Origin: an uncultured bacterium
GTDB taxonomy: Bacteria > Verrucomicrobiota > Kiritimatiellia > RFP12 > UBA1067
DNA length: 64,000 nucleotides
Assembly: GCA_902779075.1 (NCBI GenBank)
Contig: CACZAK010000006.1
Span: 5,800 to 69,799, forward strand
Reading direction: 5' to 3'
This document shows positions 8,312 to 15,582 of this stretch, one piece after another. Both the position numbers and the translations under genes were made by a program. A model generated the notes under the pieces. It saw nothing but the letters and a program-made list of their open reading frames with translations. It was not told the origin of the DNA and made no database searches. Positions within the stretch are counted from its first letter, which is position 1; each line of letters begins with the position of its first letter.

Positions 8312-8953
8312 ATGAACGCCGCATCAAAACTCACCGCGCTTACGTCGTTCGGCCTGGCAATGCTGCTGGGCGGCGGATGCGCCAATCTAAAGGAGAACAC
8401 AAAGATGGACACCATCTATCAGTTCACGGCCAAAGGCCGTAACGGAACGAGCCTTGACCTCGCATCGTTCAAGGGCAAGGTGCTCTTGATCGTCAATACC
8501 GCCACGGGCTGTGGCTTCACGCCGCAGTACGCGGGGCTTGAAAAGCTCTACGCCAAGTACCACGGCACGGGACTTGAGATACTCGACTTCCCGTGCGACC
8601 AGTTTGGACACCAGGCGCCGGGGAGCGATGACGAAATCCACCAGTTCTGCGCGCTCAAGTACAATACATCGTTCGATCAGCTTGCAAAGATTGAGGTAAA
8701 CGGACCAAACGCCGATCCTATCTACAAGTTCCTCAAGTCTATACGAGCGAAGGACGATGCGCCCGATGCGGAAATCGCCAAACTGCGTGAACTGCTTGCC
8801 AAGCACGGTCTGACGGGTGCCCAGGCATCAGGTGACATCGAGTGGAACTTCACCAAGTTCCTGATTGACCGCGACGGCACCATCGTCAAGCGGTTCCATC
8901 CCACAACAACGCCCGAAACCATCGACGCGGAAATTGCGACGTTGCTGAAATGA
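8312..8953 (+). CDS. Glutathione peroxidase family thiol peroxidase with N-terminal export/lipoprotein segment
   Basis: It has 213 residues. From residue ~32 it is a Gpx/BtuE-type peroxidase: IVNTATGCGFTPQYAGLEKL carries the peroxidatic Cys (not selenocysteine), followed by DFPCDQFGHQ and WNFTKFLIDRDG, the conserved Gln, Trp and Asn blocks. It reduces H2O2 or lipid peroxides, probably with thioredoxin. Residues 1-31 form a hydrophobic leader ending in LLGGGC, a weak lipobox. ATG 8405 (residue 32) has AAAGGAG at good spacing, so the ancestral cytoplasmic start may be there and the leader a later addition. The TGA overlaps the next gene as ATGA. Confidence 0.85.
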   Translation: MNAASKLTALTSFGLAMLLGGGCANLKENTKMDTIYQFTAKGRNGTSLDLASFKGKVLLIVNTATGCGFTPQYAGLEKLYAKYHGTGLEILDFPCDQFGHQAPGSDDEIHQFCALKYNTSFDQLAKIEVNGPNADPIYKFLKSIRAKDDAPDAEIAKLRELLAKHGLTGAQASGDIEWNFTKFLIDRDGTIVKRFHPTTTPETIDAEIATLLK

Positions 8954-9285
8954 CAATCGTAAAAATCACAGTTCTTGAAACTTCGCTGAAGAAGGACTTG
9001 GCCGACGAATACGCCGTGCCGAACCTGGACCCCTGCCCGGTGCTCAAGCCCGGGCAGGTGTTCTATGCGACGAACACGTGTCCCCAGGGAATGTGCGATG
9101 CCGCATGGCGCACGATCAACCAGTACGTCTTTGCCCTCGCCTGTGGGGTGCGCGAGTTCTACGGCGGCGGATGGATGAAGGAGCCGGGCAAGGTCATCAC
9201 CTGCTGCAACGACGGCTTGCGTCCGGTGTATTTCAAACTGGAGGCCACCGACGATGAGGCGGGACCATTTCTCGGCAGGGACTGA
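8950..9285 (+). CDS. TIGR04076-like small protein, copy 1
   Basis: This 111-residue protein overlaps the peroxidase stop by ATGA and is probably translationally coupled to it. The pattern (VKITVLETSL near the start, PCPVLKPGQVFYATN, then CPQGMCDAAWRTI and CCNDGLRPVYFKLEATD) matches the uncharacterised TIGR04076 family as I recall it. Conserved cysteines in CPxLKPGQ, QGxCxxAW and the CNDG turn suggest a redox or metal role. It is followed by a close paralogue. Confidence 0.75.
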   Translation: MTIVKITVLETSLKKDLADEYAVPNLDPCPVLKPGQVFYATNTCPQGMCDAAWRTINQYVFALACGVREFYGGGWMKEPGKVITCCNDGLRPVYFKLEATDDEAGPFLGRD

Positions 9286-9296
9286 AAGAGATAAAC

Positions 9297-9644
9297 ATGA
9301 AGAAGGTGAAAATCACGATTCTCAAGACGACGCTCGACAAGGAGCTTGCGGCGGAATACGGCATCGACGGACTGACCGCCTGTCCGATGATGAAGGCCGG
9401 TGACGTGTTCTATGCCGACTACGCGAAGCCGCAGGGGTTCTGCGACGAGGCCTGGAAGGCAATCTACCAGTATGTGTTTGCGCTGGCGCACGGCGCTGAC
9501 AAGTCGCTCTTCTACTACGGCGACTGGATCAAGAAGCCCGGCGTCGCCATCGTGAGTTGCAACGACGGACTCCGCCCCGTCATCATGAAACTTGAAGCGA
9601 CCGACGAGGAATCGAAGATCGACTACCATCCAATCGAACGGTAA
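9297..9644 (+). CDS. TIGR04076-like small protein, copy 2
   Basis: This 115-residue paralogue of the preceding gene shares KVKITILKTTLDKELAAEYG, a CPMMKAGDVFYADY motif, PQGFCDEAWKAIYQYVFALA and SCNDGLRPVIMKLEATD. The tandem arrangement suggests a local duplication or a heteromer. It is the last gene of the plus-strand redox operon, and the gene beyond is convergent with only 10 bp between stops. No function can be assigned. Confidence 0.75.
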   Translation: MKKVKITILKTTLDKELAAEYGIDGLTACPMMKAGDVFYADYAKPQGFCDEAWKAIYQYVFALAHGADKSLFYYGDWIKKPGVAIVSCNDGLRPVIMKLEATDEESKIDYHPIER

Positions 9645-9654
9645 TTAATCGTTG

Positions 9655-10329
9655 CTATAACATGGCCTTAAGCGTCAATCCTACGCCAATGACGAGGAAA
9701 ACGACGCCGGTTACAAGGCGGAGCCATTTTTCAAGTGCGGTAATGCGTCCGAATAGCGCGCCAACTTTCCGCATGCCGGCTGCGATCAGCACTGCGGTCG
9801 CCACCACGGGGAGAGCAGATGCGATGCCGAAGATCGAGGGGAGCAACAATGAAGAACCGTGGTCGATGGCAAGCGGCATGAGCGAACCGAAGTAAAGAGC
9901 GGCGGATGTCGGGCAGAACGCCAGTGCAAAACACGCGCCAAGTAGAAACGCTCCGGCGAAACCACTGTTCGCTAAGCGCTTCTGTACGGCGGAGAAACGA
10001 CCTGAGCCAAAAGACGGCAAAGGAATCAGTCCCAACAGCACCGTTGCGACGATGACGAGAATCGGCCCCATTGCGCGGTTCATGTGCTTCTGGAGGACGT
10101 GTGAGAGTTCCGGTGCGGCGGCGATGCCGCTGACGAGCGCAACGGCAATCAGCACATAGACGGCTGCGCGCCCGGTGGCGTAGAGCAGTCCGCCAAGAAG
10201 CGTCCGTACGGGCGAAAGACCACGCGAGACGAATCCGACGGCGGCGATGTTCGTGGCGAGCGGACAGGGGCTGATGGCGCAGAAGACGCCGAGGTAGGCG
10301 GCAACGGCTGCCGCGGAGAGGATAGTCAT
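9655..10329 (-). CDS. CcdA/ArsG-like polytopic membrane permease
   Basis: This 224-residue membrane protein has about six hydrophobic segments. The start, YLGVFCAISPCPLATNIAAV, carries the CxxSPCPLATN motif of the ArsG-type branch of the CcdA/DsbD superfamily (NCBI names such proteins aromatic aminobenzylarsenical efflux permease ArsG family). A second Cys lies in ALAFCPTSAALYFG, pseudo-symmetric to the first as in CcdA. Its ATG overlaps the stop of the upstream thioredoxin fusion (ATGA). From the operon (ArsR regulator, ArsP-type permease, ArsE-ArsF-like fusion) it probably exports or processes organoarsenicals or moves thiol electrons across the membrane. Confidence 0.75.
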   Translation of the reverse strand: MTILSAAAVAAYLGVFCAISPCPLATNIAAVGFVSRGLSPVRTLLGGLLYATGRAAVYVLIAVALVSGIAAAPELSHVLQKHMNRAMGPILVIVATVLLGLIPLPSFGSGRFSAVQKRLANSGFAGAFLLGACFALAFCPTSAALYFGSLMPLAIDHGSSLLLPSIFGIASALPVVATAVLIAAGMRKVGALFGRITALEKWLRLVTGVVFLVIGVGLTLKAML

Positions 10330-11054
10330 CTCGATACCTCCATTGCAAGCATGGCGGCAGTGTTCTCCTGCACGTATCTCCTGAATGCGTCTTCGTCATG
10401 GACGAGCTGCCATGTCTTGTCGAGGCGCTGGTAGTCTTTGCCTTTTGCGATGACGATTGTACGTGCCGTCAGTTGAAAGTCGCGGATGAAATGTTCGTTC
10501 GCAAGATCGTCGACGTTGATGGACTCGACGCGGAGCCGCCCGGCATTCAACTCTTCCGCGAACCGTTCCTCGACGGCGGAACGCGCAATTTCTTCGATCT
10601 TGTTGCAGGTCATGCAGCGTTGGGTTCCGTGGAAGTAGTACACGACTGTCGCGTCGGTGCGCGATTGCGGGACGGTTTCCTGAATGGATTGCTTTTCAGT
10701 GTTTCCGCGTAGAAAAGGCCAGGCCAATCCAACGAGCGCAAATGCGACAAGTGCTGCGCCCGCGATCCGCCGCAAGGCGGAGGTTTTGCGTCTTGGCGTC
10801 GAAGTGGTTGTTTGGGCAGCTTCAGGATTGATGATACGACGTACTTCCTCCGGCGAAAGAACGCGACCAGACGCGACGATCTCGCCGTCGATTTCAAGTG
10901 TGGGCGTCGAGAGTATTCCACGCGCCACGATTGCGTCGATGTCCGTCACCTTTTCGACTTCCGCCGTGAGGCCGTCTTCCGCGAGCGCGGCGGCGACGTT
11001 GGCGGCGAGCGTCTTGCACTTCGGGCATCCCGTGCCATAGATTTTGATGTTCAT
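10326..11054 (-). CDS. Thioredoxin-like (ArsE-type) domain fused to membrane-anchored ArsF-like domain
   Basis: I start it at ATG 11054, preceded by GAAAGGAAC, rather than the upstream ATG at 11099. The first ~80 residues (MNIKIYGTGCPKCKTLAANV) are the small redox-active disulfide/TM0996-type thioredoxin fold with CPKC. One membrane helix follows (RRIAGAALVAFALVGLAWPF). The rest (YYFHGTQRCMTCNKIEEIA, then RTIVIAKGKDYQRLDKTWQL) matches ArsF-type nitroreductase-subunit-like proteins with CMTC. In arsEFG operons ArsE and ArsF are, as I recall, separate; here they are one chain, with CMTC predicted on the outer face. Overlaps the ArsG-like gene. Confidence 0.75.
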   Translation of the reverse strand: MNIKIYGTGCPKCKTLAANVAAALAEDGLTAEVEKVTDIDAIVARGILSTPTLEIDGEIVASGRVLSPEEVRRIINPEAAQTTTSTPRRKTSALRRIAGAALVAFALVGLAWPFLRGNTEKQSIQETVPQSRTDATVVYYFHGTQRCMTCNKIEEIARSAVEERFAEELNAGRLRVESINVDDLANEHFIRDFQLTARTIVIAKGKDYQRLDKTWQLVHDEDAFRRYVQENTAAMLAMEVSR

Positions 11055-11074
11055 TTGTTTTGTTCCTTTCATTT

Positions 11075-12055
11075 TCAGTAAAAGAGGTTGAGTGTCCATC
11101 CGCAGATGACGAAATAAGCGAACAGGTAGGCGGCGAATAGAGCGAGGAGCTTTCCAGTCATTACTTTTTTGAGCATGATGAACTCAGGGACGGATGCCGC
11201 TGCCGTGGAAAGCATGAACGCGAATGCCGTGCCGACGGGCAGTCCCTTGTTGATGAGTTCCCCCGTGATGGGGATGACAGTCGTCACGTTTGCGTATGTA
11301 GGAATGCCGATCACGACGGCGAGGGGAACCATCCACCACTGCCCTCCGCCAAGGTGTGACGCAATGAAGCCGTCTGGCACGAAGCCGTGCAACCCCGCCC
11401 CCAGTGCGATTCCGACAAGTACCCAAAGCCATATTCGTTTGAAGATGTCGCGAGTCTCGGCGACGGCGAACGAGAGTCGTTCGCGGAATGTAAGACGGAC
11501 GGAGGCGTCACAACCTTTTCCCCAGCATGAGCATTTACAGGGCGTGGCAGGCGGCTCGTGCGCGGCCAGGAATCTGTCAGCTCGGATTGCGTCAAAGAAC
11601 ATGCCACCCACGACGCCGGAGAGAATTCCGAGACCGACATAGAGCGAGGTGAGTCCCCATCCCAGAGACCCTGCGAACATTGCGACAGCCGCCTCATTCA
11701 CCGACGGCGACGTGATGAGGAACGCCATCGTGATGCCGAGCGGAATCCGCGCTGCCGTGAAGCCGAGGAAGAGCGGAATCGACGAACACGAACAGAACGG
11801 CGTCACTGCGCCGAGTATCGCAGCGAGGAAGTAGCAGACGAAGCGGCTCTTCCCAGAGAGGAATGTGCGTATGCGTATTGCGTCCAGCCCCGCCCGTAGG
11901 AAGCCGATGACGAATATCAGCGCGGCGAGCAGTACAAAAATCTTGGACGTGTCCTCGATTAAGAAGTGTAAGGCGTCTGCAAGTTTCGTTCCGGCGGCAA
12001 GGCCGAGAACGTTATGGGTTAGCCAATCGGCTAAATGAGTGAATGCTTCTAGCAT
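11075..12055 (-). CDS. ArsP/UPF0718-type permease
   Basis: Start chosen at ATG 12055 (MLEAFTHLADWLTHNVLGLA), which has AAAGGACC at good spacing. An upstream ATG at 12166 would overlap arsR and adds an Asn-rich stretch. The protein is a two-halved polytopic permease with the signature TPFCSCSSIPLFLGF in the first half and a matching ANVTTVIPITGELI helix in the second. A Cys-rich cytoplasmic loop (CKCSCWGKGC) lies between. ArsP of this family exports trivalent organoarsenicals; other members are uncharacterised. With ArsR upstream and ArsE/F/G-like genes downstream, metalloid export is the best guess. Confidence 0.8.
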   Translation of the reverse strand: MLEAFTHLADWLTHNVLGLAAGTKLADALHFLIEDTSKIFVLLAALIFVIGFLRAGLDAIRIRTFLSGKSRFVCYFLAAILGAVTPFCSCSSIPLFLGFTAARIPLGITMAFLITSPSVNEAAVAMFAGSLGWGLTSLYVGLGILSGVVGGMFFDAIRADRFLAAHEPPATPCKCSCWGKGCDASVRLTFRERLSFAVAETRDIFKRIWLWVLVGIALGAGLHGFVPDGFIASHLGGGQWWMVPLAVVIGIPTYANVTTVIPITGELINKGLPVGTAFAFMLSTAAASVPEFIMLKKVMTGKLLALFAAYLFAYFVICGWTLNLFY

Positions 12056-12120
12056 TTCTGTTGGTCCTTTCTTGTTGTTGTTTAGTTGGTTTGCTAAATG
12101 ATTGGCTAAAAAAGAAGCTG

Positions 12121-12408
12121 TTACCGCTTCCTGGTCTTCAAGCACTCCAGCATGGTCGCTACACACGGACAGGACAGCCTGTAGTAGATCGACTTGCCGC
12201 GCCGCTCGTCGACGACTACGCCCGCGTCTTTCAGGACAGACAGGTGTCGGCTGATGGTCGGGAACTCATCGCCAACAGCCTCGACGAACTCGCACACGCA
12301 ATGTTCGCCGTCGGCAAGCTGCTCGACAATCCACAGGCGCGTCGGGTGCCCGAGCGCCTTAAAGAACGCCGCATTCGGTTCTATCGCTTCTCTGTCGTAT
12401 CTTTTCAT
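12121..12408 (-). CDS. ArsR/SmtB-family metalloregulator
   Basis: It starts at ATG 12408 (MKRYDREAIEPNAAFFKALG), about 18 nt after the predicted transcription start, and has 95 residues. The winged HTH is visible as HPTRLWIVEQLADGEH, then EFPTISRHLSVLKDAGVV, and DERRGKSIYYRL for the wing. The CVC in GEHCVCEFVEAVG matches the As(III)/Sb(III)-binding ELCVCDL segment of ArsR. A C-terminal CPC (LSCPCVATMLECL) adds thiols that may complete the site. It probably represses its own operon through DNA at 12433-12461. Confidence 0.88.
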   Translation of the reverse strand: MKRYDREAIEPNAAFFKALGHPTRLWIVEQLADGEHCVCEFVEAVGDEFPTISRHLSVLKDAGVVVDERRGKSIYYRLSCPCVATMLECLKTRKR

Positions 12409-12432
12409 CTGGTGTGCCTTGTGACATTTAGC

Positions 12433-12461
12433 AGTATAGCAAAATGATGGATGGATGTCAA
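12433..12461 (-). promoter_or_regulatory. Near-consensus promoter of the ars-type operon
   Basis: On the minus strand TTGACA (12456-12461), exactly 17 bp, then TATACT (12433-12438), preceded by TTTTGC. The arsR ATG lies 24 nt downstream of the -10. It is one of the strongest promoters in the window. Confidence 0.8.
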
Positions 12462-12566
12462 TAGGGTACGAAAACTTATGATTCACTTTGTCCGGAGTCG
12501 GCCTCTTCTGCAATGACATTGGCGATCTTGCCCACGATGCAGCACATCGTCTCGGTCGATACGACC

Positions 12567-12842
12567 CTACTTCTCAATCGTATTTGAGTTCTGGTTGTAC
12601 GCTTTGGCGACGCACTTCCATTCGCCGTCGATTTTCAGGAGAAGAAGGACGTCCGTGAAGTCGATCTTGCCGCCCCAGCCCTCTTCGAGGACGCGCACGA
12701 CGGCAAGCGTTTCTTCGAGTTCCAGCACGTCGATCCGCGTCTTGAAGTTTTCGCCCGCGCCGACGGTATCGACGTTGCGGTAGAACTGCTCAATGCTGCC
12801 GCGCTCGAACTTCCCGTTGAGGAAACCGAACAGGCAGGCGAC
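12567..12842 (-). pseudogene. C-terminal remnant of an NTF2-like/lumazine-binding-type protein
   Basis: Residues encoded by about 12567-12842 read FGFLNGKFERGSIEQFYRNV, then DTVGAGENFKTRIDVLELEE and LLLKIDGEWKCVAKAYNQNS. This is the C-terminal two thirds of an NTF2-like protein of the putative lumazine-binding type (the GEWK motif followed by the last strand is characteristic). The upstream part runs directly into sequence that on the other strand encodes an HxlR regulator lacking its N-terminus. The N-terminal part and promoter are gone, so it is probably not expressed as a functional protein. Confidence 0.7.
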
Positions 12843-13290
12843 TGCCAAGATGCTGAGCCAGCAGCTCCGCGAGATGGAAGCGGACGGCATCATCTCACGC
12901 AAGGTCTATCCCGTCGTTCCGCCCAAGACCGAATACGCCTTGACCGACCTTGGCAAGGCGACCCTCCCGATTGTCCACGAAATGGACAAGTGGGGTGTTG
13001 CCTTCTTCACGAAGCTCGGCGTGCCCATCCCCTGCGACGAGGAAAAACTAAACCTAAAAATCGTAGTTGAACAAACGCCCTTCTTGTTTCTTAGCCGCAA
13101 AGAACGCAAAGAAAGGATGTTTTTATTGATTATAATTGCCGTTCTTTCTGTACGGCAATTCACCCAATTGGTGAAAGCTAAAACCAGAAGACAGGCCTGG
13201 ATAATTCGCAATAAATTACGCATTACAATGTACTTTGCGATCTTTGCGTTCTTTGCGGCTAAAATACTAGAATCCAACTGCGACGTTTAG
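12838..13290 (+). pseudogene. C-terminal remnant of an HxlR-family regulator
   Basis: From ~12838 the plus strand encodes AKMLSQQLREMEADGIISRK, VYPVVPPKTEYALTDLGKAT and a final EMDKWG helix: the recognition helix, wing and C-terminal helix of HxlR-type winged-helix regulators. The first ~45 residues of a normal HxlR protein are missing and the reading frame begins at a junction with the NTF2-like remnant. The 3' end is also abnormal: after ~13085 the frame runs into the 172-bp inverted-repeat element and picks up foreign residues until the stop at 13290. Non-functional relic. Confidence 0.75.
13091..13262. repeat. MITE-like element with 22-bp perfect terminal inverted repeats
   Basis: Positions 13091-13112 (TTAGCCGCAAAGAACG...) and 13241-13262 (...CGTTCTTTGCGGCTAA) are perfect 22-bp inverted repeats. 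The 128-bp centre contains a 9-bp hairpin (AATTGCCGT / ACGGCAATT) and a near-palindrome TCACCCAATTGGTGA. It is AT-rich compared with its surroundings and has no ORF of its own. It interrupts the tail of the HxlR relic. Similar cgcaaagaacgcaaag motifs occur in many bacterial genomes as dispersed repeats. No target-site duplication is obvious. Confidence 0.7.
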
Positions 13291-13292
13291 GC

Positions 13293-13448
13293 TTAATGTA
13301 ACACAATCAAGACACCCTGGCAAGACGCAAGCGGCACGGAGTAGGAACCGTCCGGTCGACTGGTAACGGGAATCGCCCCATTGCCACCGAACGCCTCCAC
13401 GCGCTTCGCCTTGACGTTGAACACGATGTCGAACTTCGGCGGTTTATC
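13293..13448 (-). pseudogene. C-terminal remnant of an unknown protein (51 codons)
   Basis: On the minus strand an in-frame stop just above 13448 is followed by PPKFDIVFNVKAKRVEAFGG, NGAIPVTSRPDGSYSVPLAS and CQGVLIVLH, then TAA at 13295-13293. The alternation of beta strands and the ending (VPLASCQGVLIVL) resemble the C-terminal beta domain of secreted glycosidase-like enzymes, but the family cannot be fixed. No start codon or ribosome site is present, so this is a leftover gene end. Confidence 0.55.
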
Positions 13449-13449
13449 C

Positions 13450-13478
13450 TAGTCAAACCGCCCCGATTTTGCTATGAT
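13450..13478 (+). promoter_or_regulatory. Promoter of the DHH phosphoesterase operon
   Basis: TAGTCA (13450-13455), a 17-bp spacer and TATGAT (13473-13478), preceded by TTTTGC. The ATG at 13497 is 18 nt further on and has no Shine-Dalgarno sequence. Confidence 0.55.
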
Positions 13479-13496
13479 ATTCCCCTACACATCACC

Positions 13497-14585
13497 ATGG
13501 AAGACCATACCAGTTATACGGCGGCAAAAGAGCTGTTGGAGAAATCCAAGCGGATTCTCATTTCAGGGCATCTCAGCCCCGACGGAGACTCGCTTGGCTC
13601 GATGATTGCCCTCGCGCGGATGCTCACGGCCGCAGGACACGATGCGTTCGCCACGGCGGACGTCCACGCCCTCGGCAAGCCCGGCTTCCTCGAGGGCGTG
13701 GCCGACCTCATCCCGCTCCGCCGCCTGAAGAAACGCAAGTTCGACCTGTTCATCTACGTGGACTGCGCAGCCCCGAACCGCCTCCCTCCCGAAGTGCGCC
13801 CCTTCGCCGAGAAGCTTCCCACCCTCACCATCGACCACCACGCCACGAGCGTGTCCGCCGGTGCTGCGTCCATCATCGACCCAGAAGCGTCATCCGCCGG
13901 CGAGATCGTGTGGCGGTTCGCCAAGTGGATGGAATGGCCGCTCGACCGCGCCACGGCCGAGGCGCTCTGGGTGGCGATCATTACGGACTCCGGACGCTTC
14001 GCCTACGACTCCACGCGCACCGGCACCCTGCGCGCCGCCGCCGACCTCCTCAAGTACGGCGTGCGCACGGCGCAGATCAACGACACCCTATACTGCTCCT
14101 TCAAGCCCAAGGCAATGGAACTCAAGCGTCGCGCCTGGCGATCCCTCCACATCTGGAAGAACCGCAAGGTGGCGGAGGTCACGCTCACGCGTGACGATTT
14201 CCGGGAAGTGCGCGGCTCGAAGGCGGACGCCGAGGACGTGATTGAGATCCCCCGCCAGGTCGCCCGTAACGAAATCGCCCTCTTCTTCTACCAGATCCCC
14301 GACCGCACGCACGAGACGCGCGTGTCGATCCGCACGCGCGAGCCGCACGACGCCACGCTTCTTGCCAAGCGCTTCGGCGGCGGCGGACACCTCCGCGCGG
14401 CCGGCTGCACCGTCAAGGGCGGCATGGCCGTCGCCAAGCGACAGGTCCGCAAGGCCGTGCGGGAGCTGCTCGAAGGGAAGCTAAAACCGCCAGAGGAGCC
14501 CGCGAAGGAACCAGTGAAGGAGCCCACGAAGGAACCTGTAAAGGAACCCGCGAAGGACAAGGGAGCGGAGCCGAATGGGGCGTAG
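13497..14585 (+). CDS. DHH-family phosphoesterase (NrnA-like oligoribonuclease/pAp phosphatase)
   Basis: It has 362 residues. DHH motifs are present in order: GHLSPDGDSLGSMIAL (residues ~22-37), YVDCA (~85), DHHATS (~112-117) and GRFAYDST (~165). The C-terminal DHHA1 domain ends with FGGGGHLRAAGC (~302). This is the layout of NrnA, which degrades nanoRNA and pAp with Mn2+. After residue ~325 there is a Pro/Glu/Lys tail of EPVKEPTKEP-type repeats, encoded by a degenerate tandem repeat and not part of the family fold. There is no SD, but a promoter lies just upstream. The last 11 bp overlap the ELM1-family gene, implying coupling. Confidence 0.88.
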   Translation: MEDHTSYTAAKELLEKSKRILISGHLSPDGDSLGSMIALARMLTAAGHDAFATADVHALGKPGFLEGVADLIPLRRLKKRKFDLFIYVDCAAPNRLPPEVRPFAEKLPTLTIDHHATSVSAGAASIIDPEASSAGEIVWRFAKWMEWPLDRATAEALWVAIITDSGRFAYDSTRTGTLRAAADLLKYGVRTAQINDTLYCSFKPKAMELKRRAWRSLHIWKNRKVAEVTLTRDDFREVRGSKADAEDVIEIPRQVARNEIALFFYQIPDRTHETRVSIRTREPHDATLLAKRFGGGGHLRAAGCTVKGGMAVAKRQVRKAVRELLEGKLKPPEEPAKEPVKEPTKEPVKEPAKDKGAEPNGA

Positions 14586-15570
14586 GGTTCTCATCCTCAC
14601 GGACGGCAAGGCGGGGCACGAAAACCAGTCCAAGGCATTCGCACGCGCCCTCGGCTGCGAATTCGACCTCGTGGAGATCCATTTCAAGTCCGCCTTCCAC
14701 AAGGCGCTCTCCTACCTCTTCGACCGTTTCGGGATTCATACGCTCTCTCTTTTCCCGTCTTTCGACATTCGACACCCGGCACCCGACACCCAAACCACTA
14801 ACCACGAATACTGCGCCGTTCTCGGTACGGGATCGGGCACGTTCTACGCGGCGAAATCCCTCGCGCGCAAATTGGGCGTGAAATGCGGCGTGGTTCTCTA
14901 CCCGCGTGGCTACCGCATCGCGTCGTTCGACTGCGTGCTCGCTCCGGCATTCGACCGTCCCGCCCCCGCCCCGAACGTGATTCCAATCCCCGTCAACCTA
15001 GTTGCGAGCGACGAGGCGTTCTATGCCGCCGGCACGGAGGCGTTCCGCGCGCGCTACACCCCTTCCGACCGCCCCGCCGTGGCCATCATCGTGGGCGGTC
15101 CCAACAAATGCTCCACCCTCTCCGCCGACTGGATGCGCACCCAACTCAACCAAATCTTCTCCACCTACAAACCCACCCCTCAACCTCCAAGCTCTAAGCT
15201 CCAAGCTCCAAGCTCTACCCACGAAATCTGGGTCACCACCTCGCGGCGCACGCCGCCAGAGGTCGAAGCCATGGTCGATTCCTTCCCCTTCGACTACAAA
15301 CTTCTCTACTCGAAGGACCATTTCAATCCGATTCCCGCGTTCGTCCAGCTCGCCAGCACGCTTTACGTCACGGCGGAGTCCACTGGCATGATCTCCGAGT
15401 CCTGCACGTTCGGGACGGCGGAAGTGCGCGTACTGGACAACCTGAAGCCCGGCCCCCACAAGTTCCGTCGCTTTGTCGAGGACCTCGCACGCGGCGGCTA
15501 CGTGAACGGCGCGCGCAAAGTAGACCTTTCCGAACAGTTCGCCCGTGCCCGCCAACTCCTCAACATTTAA
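14575..15570 (+). CDS. ELM1/GtrOC1-family (DUF1022) protein
   Basis: This 331-residue protein starts GRRVLILTDGKAGHENQSKA, the hallmark N-terminus of the ELM1 family (bacterial members are annotated as nucleoside-diphosphate-sugar epimerase-like or GT-B-like proteins). AVLGTGSGTFYAAKSLAR, VAIIVGGPNKCSTLS and FVQLASTLYVTAESTGMISE follow, typical of its GT-B-like halves. Two stretches do not fit the family and look inserted: residues ~62-79 (FDIRHPAPDTQTTNHE) and ~200-218 (TPQPPSSKLQAPSSTHE). Both are encoded by low-complexity repeats. The role is probably in cell-envelope glycan biology, though the true reaction is unknown. Confidence 0.8.
   Translation: MGRRVLILTDGKAGHENQSKAFARALGCEFDLVEIHFKSAFHKALSYLFDRFGIHTLSLFPSFDIRHPAPDTQTTNHEYCAVLGTGSGTFYAAKSLARKLGVKCGVVLYPRGYRIASFDCVLAPAFDRPAPAPNVIPIPVNLVASDEAFYAAGTEAFRARYTPSDRPAVAIIVGGPNKCSTLSADWMRTQLNQIFSTYKPTPQPPSSKLQAPSSTHEIWVTTSRRTPPEVEAMVDSFPFDYKLLYSKDHFNPIPAFVQLASTLYVTAESTGMISESCTFGTAEVRVLDNLKPGPHKFRRFVEDLARGGYVNGARKVDLSEQFARARQLLNI
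14757..14806 (+). repeat. Low-complexity repeat inside the ELM1-family gene
   Basis: The segment has short imperfect repeats (cgacattcgacacccggcac, then ccgacacccaaacc) translated as FDIRHPAPDTQTTN. It interrupts an otherwise well-behaved protein and resembles intergenic repeat DNA captured in frame. Confidence 0.45.
15178..15218 (+). repeat. Tandem aagctccaagct-type repeat inside the ELM1-family gene
   Basis: Imperfect copies of the 7-mer ctccaag/ctctaag (ctccaagctctaagctcc, then aagctccaagctct) encode PPSSKLQAPSS. The repeat keeps frame and lies in a predicted loop between the two halves of the protein. Confidence 0.5.
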
Positions 15571-15582
15571 GGAGGTTCTCCC

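Noticed and set aside
12409..12519. Longer N-terminus for the ArsR-family regulator
   Set aside because: The extension would begin upstream of the strong promoter at 12433-12461. ATG 12408 is the first start on the transcript.
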